A program made the translations under genes and the position numbers. Positions 14,311-16,656 of a DNA stretch of 16,656 nucleotides are shown here, one piece after another; positions within the stretch are counted from its first letter, which is position 1; each line of letters opens with the position of its first letter. Source of the DNA: Opitutia bacterium UBA4506 (GTDB lineage: Bacteria; Verrucomicrobiota; Verrucomicrobiia; Opitutales; Puniceicoccaceae); assembly GCA_002388665.1 (NCBI GenBank), contig DGMY01000045.1, positions 384 to 17,039 on the forward strand, read 5' to 3'. The notes under the pieces were generated by a model. It worked only from the letters and a program-made list of their open reading frames with translations, made no database searches and was not told where the DNA came from.

Positions 14311-16104
14311 TCAAGGGCGCTTGGAGTAGGTTTCGGGAGCGACTTGCTCGTAGCTGGAGTCCTCACCTACCGCCATGCGGAACGCATCGAAAAGGAGGAT
14401 CGAACGAGGTTCTGTTCCGGGCCACCCACCGTACCCGCGATACAGGCCGAACTTGAAAAAGGGTCCCCTGTCTTTTCCTTCATACCAGGTGGTCCCTTCA
14501 TGATCGATGACGAGCTCCCCATTCTTATAGAGCTTCATCCAACCCCCATCTCCAGGGGCCTGCCAATCGACTTCCATGACCCAATCGGTCCACTGACCGC
14601 GGTCTTCCTCGATCGGTCCCAACTGAAATTGAGTCGCATCAGTGGTGTCACCTTCTCCTTGGTGGCGCAGCTTGAATCTCCACTGCCCTTTCGAAATGTA
14701 AAGGTGGGTTGGAGCTCCGCCATCTTCGGGGTACTCTTTACCGGTGCCCCAATCGTGCCACTGCGTTACGATCGTGAAAAAGGTATCAGCGTCGAAATCT
14801 TCTGGAACGTACATGCTCCAACCGTAGCGAGCTACACCGTACTCGGGAGATCGGGGACCTACCAATTCAGTCCGCTCTTTTCCGTGTACGAGATTGGCAC
14901 TGTAGGAGTACTTCCCTTCGCGGACAGGTCCCTCCCCTTTTTTCACGATGGTCCGGTTCCCCCCTTCTTTGCTCGAGGCTTGCGAAAAATCGCCTGTTTC
15001 AAAATCCATCCAGCCGAAAAGCCCCGACGCAACGGCCAGCGCGTCACCGCTCAGGATTTCCTCCTGACCAGTGATCTGCTTTACCACAATATCGCAAAGC
15101 CCTGACGATGCACTGTAAAGCCAAACCCGGGCATATTTAGCCCCCTTGGGAGCCACCGTGGACACTTTGGCTACCTTGCCCTCTTTCACCCACTCTCGCT
15201 TACTGTCCAGCTTCACATCGGCATACTGGCTCGCCAAACGAGGCCGCCCACTCACAAACTCGACATAGAGAAATAGTCCTTTGTGCCCGGTCACTTCTGC
15301 GTTGAACGCATAGCGCACGCCCTCCTCGACGGGAACCCATTGCAGGATTCCCACACCCTTTCTCTTACTGCTGTCGGTCAGCTGGATACCTTCCGGTGTC
15401 TGCGTAATACGAGTATCGGCACCGTTTGGCGCTGGATAATATTCCCAGTCCACCGGAACTCCGTCCGCTCCGATCTCCGCCATGGTCGGATTCTGAATCA
15501 ATCCGCCGTCCACCGCGGCACCCTCGTCAGTCCGTACAACCGTCGGGGCCGGGGCGAGATCTTCCACTGACAGTGAAATTTCTTCGATCTTTACCTGTGT
15601 CGTTCCTCCGTTCGGGCTGTAGAGCCAAAGTCTTGCCCACGCGGTGCCGGGAGGCGCGATCTCAGTCAATGTCGTGGTCCGGACCGAATCTCCACCACCC
15701 GTGACCCACACGCGCTTCTGTTTCAAAGCGAGACGGTCAATGTCTTTGGCCTTCCCCGGAATCTCTTCCAGGAAAAACAAATAGATGAAAAGTCCGCCTT
15801 CTCCCGAAGCGTCAACCGATACGGTGTACCGTTTTCCGGAAGCGACGGGTACCCATTGAGCAATCCCCAACCCTTTCGACTCACTCGAATCGACAATCCG
15901 CACTCCATTTTCCTCGACCTGAATCCCGTCACCGCCGGGATAGCCATCCCACTGGTCCGGCATTCCGTCCCCGCCAGTGTCCGTAAAGGTGGGGTTCTTC
16001 AGCGTGACCGACTCCCCTTCTGCCTTCGCAGCGTTCAGTGCTACCAACAGTGAGACAGCAAATAATGGAGAGATCCGGAGTATTTTTCTGAGGTAATGAA
16101 TCAT
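14311..16104 (-). CDS. Secreted polysaccharide lyase, jelly-roll type, with two N-terminal modules
   Basis: A 597-residue protein from the chosen start. It has a signal peptide (about 1-28: LRKILRISPLFAVSLLVALN then AAKA). Two related modules follow, about 35-180 and 202-348. Each opens NPT(F/M)...DG(M/V)P..W..YP, then has a DSS..KG(L/V)GI.QWVPV segment, a GLF(I/L)Y segment, and ends A(R)(L/V)WLYS; they look like carbohydrate-binding jelly rolls. The C-terminal domain (about 362-597) fits the heparin-lyase-I/glucuronan-lyase superfamily (Pfam Polysacc_lyase): MDFETGDF, RTELVGP near 411, FTIVTQWHDW near 452, KLRHQ near 478-482, YKNGELV near 526, FFKFGLYRGYGGW at 549-561. The likely substrate is a uronic-acid polymer, cut by beta-elimination outside the cytoplasm. 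Upstream ATGs (16149, 16134, 16113) are possible; none has a clear ribosome binding site, and 16104 gives the cleanest signal peptide. Confidence 0.85.
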   Translation of the reverse strand: MIHYLRKILRISPLFAVSLLVALNAAKAEGESVTLKNPTFTDTGGDGMPDQWDGYPGGDGIQVEENGVRIVDSSESKGLGIAQWVPVASGKRYTVSVDASGEGGLFIYLFFLEEIPGKAKDIDRLALKQKRVWVTGGGDSVRTTTLTEIAPPGTAWARLWLYSPNGGTTQVKIEEISLSVEDLAPAPTVVRTDEGAAVDGGLIQNPTMAEIGADGVPVDWEYYPAPNGADTRITQTPEGIQLTDSSKRKGVGILQWVPVEEGVRYAFNAEVTGHKGLFLYVEFVSGRPRLASQYADVKLDSKREWVKEGKVAKVSTVAPKGAKYARVWLYSASSGLCDIVVKQITGQEEILSGDALAVASGLFGWMDFETGDFSQASSKEGGNRTIVKKGEGPVREGKYSYSANLVHGKERTELVGPRSPEYGVARYGWSMYVPEDFDADTFFTIVTQWHDWGTGKEYPEDGGAPTHLYISKGQWRFKLRHQGEGDTTDATQFQLGPIEEDRGQWTDWVMEVDWQAPGDGGWMKLYKNGELVIDHEGTTWYEGKDRGPFFKFGLYRGYGGWPGTEPRSILLFDAFRMAVGEDSSYEQVAPETYSKRP

Positions 16105-16151
16105 GGGCCACATCTGAGGGAAGGAAGAGAGCATCGTAAACGAAGGCATCA

Positions 16152-16164
16152 GTTTACCCGTAAG
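16152..16164 (-). promoter_or_regulatory. Near-palindromic site upstream of the lyase
   Basis: AGTTTACCCGTAAG at 16151-16164 has the same arms and 2-bp spacing as the perfect palindrome at 14253-14270, with one arm shortened. On the minus strand it reads CTTACGGGTAAACT, 48 bp before the lyase ATG at 16104. It is a candidate operator shared by the lyase and the PEP-CTERM gene. Confidence 0.4.
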
Positions 16165-16245
16165 ACAACCCGCAACGGCAAGCCAACGAATACAGCCAAC
16201 GTTTGCTGAAGCATCGCGCTACATCATCCGAGCCGATCCATTCGA

Positions 16246-16360
16246 ACGTTTGCTGAAGCTGCACGCTACAAGATCCGTGACACTTTAACTAACATTCAGT
16301 GGCGTCCAAGTAGCGCGCTACTTGGCCACAACGGAAGCTTCACACTTCACAACAATGGAT
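16246..16360 (+). repeat. 115-bp direct repeat, copy 1
   Basis: Aligns without gaps to 16542-16656 with four mismatches (96.5% identity): A/G after GCT, C/G in the AGATSCGTGAC stretch, A/G in TTARCTAAC and A/T in ATTCWGTGG. It comprises the left inner half-site, a degenerate inverted half-site (GTGACACTTTAACTAAC), the 20-bp palindrome and a third motif variant (GGAAGCTTCACACTTC). The alignment ends at the window edge, not at a natural boundary. Confidence 0.9.
16299..16329. repeat. Perfect 20-bp palindrome with extended stem
   Basis: CCAAGTAGCGCGCTACTTGG at 16306-16325 is exactly self-complementary. GTGG (16299-16302) and CCAC (16326-16329) extend the pairing past a 3-nt bulge (CGT). The same structure recurs unchanged at 16595-16625 in the second copy. 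It contains GTAGCG/CGCTAC, the end word of the half-sites, in inverted orientation. It could form a cruciform or be a dimer binding site. Confidence 0.85.
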
Positions 16361-16541
16361 GGCGAGCTCCCGTGGCGTGCAGCTTTAGCGAACGATCGCA
16401 TAGAATGGCTCGACGGCAGTAGAGCGATGCTTCAGCTAGCGAAAATCGCGTCAGCCTCCCCTTTCGTGCTCTCTGTACTCTTCCGAGGAATTCATTCCCA
16501 TTTTCAATTTTCTAATTCTCAGGAGCCCACGGGCAGGGCTG

Positions 16542-16656
16542 ACGTTTGCTAAAGCTGCACGCTACAAGATGCGTGACACTTTAGCTAACATTCTGTGGCG
16601 TCCAAGTAGCGCGCTACTTGGCCACAACGGAAGCTTCACACTTCACAACAATGGAT
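16542..16656 (+). repeat. 115-bp direct repeat, copy 2 (runs off the window)
   Basis: Second copy of the left part of the nested element, preceded by TGACG as in the copies at 4211 and 4691. The palindrome and the GGAAGCTTCACACTTC segment are intact. By analogy with copy 1 a right inverted half-site should follow beyond the end of the window. The 100 bp between the two elements (16445-16541) show nothing recognised. Confidence 0.9.

Larger units (their letters stand above)
16198..16444. repeat. Nested inverted-repeat element
   Basis: Two pairs of inverted half-sites are nested. The outer pair is 16201-16222 (GTTTGCTGAAGCATCGCGCT, then AC) and 16419-16440, whose reverse complement shares GCTGAAGCATCG.CTAC. 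The inner pair is 16246-16270 (CGTTTGCTGAAGCTGCACGC, then TAC) and 16372-16394, whose reverse complement reads CGTTCGCTAAAGCTGCACGC, then CAC. The middle word differs between pairs (CATCG against CTGCA) but agrees within each pair. A central palindrome lies between them. No gene is inside. The symmetric layout fits a MITE- or REP/BIME-like element or a structured RNA. No target-site duplication is convincing. Confidence 0.75.

Noticed and set aside
16198..16444. Target-site duplication CAGCC (16193-16197 and 16452-16456)
   Set aside because: The right copy lies about 8-12 bp outside the end of the inverted repeat and five bases are easily found by chance.
16322..16552. A 76-codon plus-strand frame after the lyase promoter
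   Set aside because: It lies mostly within the inverted-repeat element and has no family-like features.

Overview
The window looks like chromosomal DNA of a marine-type Verrucomicrobiota bacterium, probably near Opitutales/Puniceicoccales. This is inferred from two secreted proteins with PEP-CTERM sorting tails, a secreted jelly-roll polysaccharide lyase beside uronate isomerase, and intergenic DNA full of short dispersed inverted repeats. No rRNA, tRNA, phage gene, transposase or CRISPR array is visible. The taxonomic call is an inference; nothing here is a phylogenetic marker gene.

Layout. (1) 1-3.7 kb: a minus-strand assimilatory sulfite reductase operon, cysJ then cysI, closed by a strong intrinsic terminator at 31-65. 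(2) 3.7-4.8 kb: 1.1 kb without a credible gene. It holds two 97%-identical copies of a hairpin-rich cassette offset by 480 bp, a ten-unit heptanucleotide array, a 67-bp tandem repeat and several copies of a short motif with core GCTRAAGC...CTAC. (3) 4.8-6.0 kb: minus-strand ssb-like gene (short, no acidic tip) and yggS (PLP homeostasis). (4) 6.0-8.9 kb: plus-strand LysR regulator followed by an SLC13 permease with two central RCK_C/TrkA-C domains, possibly a sulfate or organic-anion importer. (5) 9.2-16.1 kb: five minus-strand genes: PEP-CTERM protein, uronate isomerase (uxaC), EamA/DMT permease, a second PEP-CTERM protein, and a secreted polysaccharide lyase of the heparin-lyase/glucuronan-lyase fold carrying two related N-terminal modules. 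(6) 16.2 kb to the end: a nested inverted-repeat element and a second, edge-truncated 115-bp copy of its left part.

How the genes may work together. Region 5 reads as a small uronate-polymer utilisation locus: an exported lyase cuts a uronic-acid polysaccharide, a permease could import products, and UxaC feeds uronate into the hexuronate pathway. Two of its promoter regions share a near-identical motif (TTACGRGTAAACT), and the permease has its own perfect palindrome upstream. Regions 1 and 4 may be linked through sulfur (sulfite reductase, a LysR regulator, an SLC13 anion permease), but this is only inference.

The most unusual material is the repeat system in regions 2 and 6 and at base 1. 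It is a family of ~25-bp half-sites with a conserved frame and an exchangeable middle, arranged as nested inverted pairs around a perfect 20-bp palindrome. No element-encoded protein is seen, so it would be a non-autonomous or structural/regulatory DNA element.
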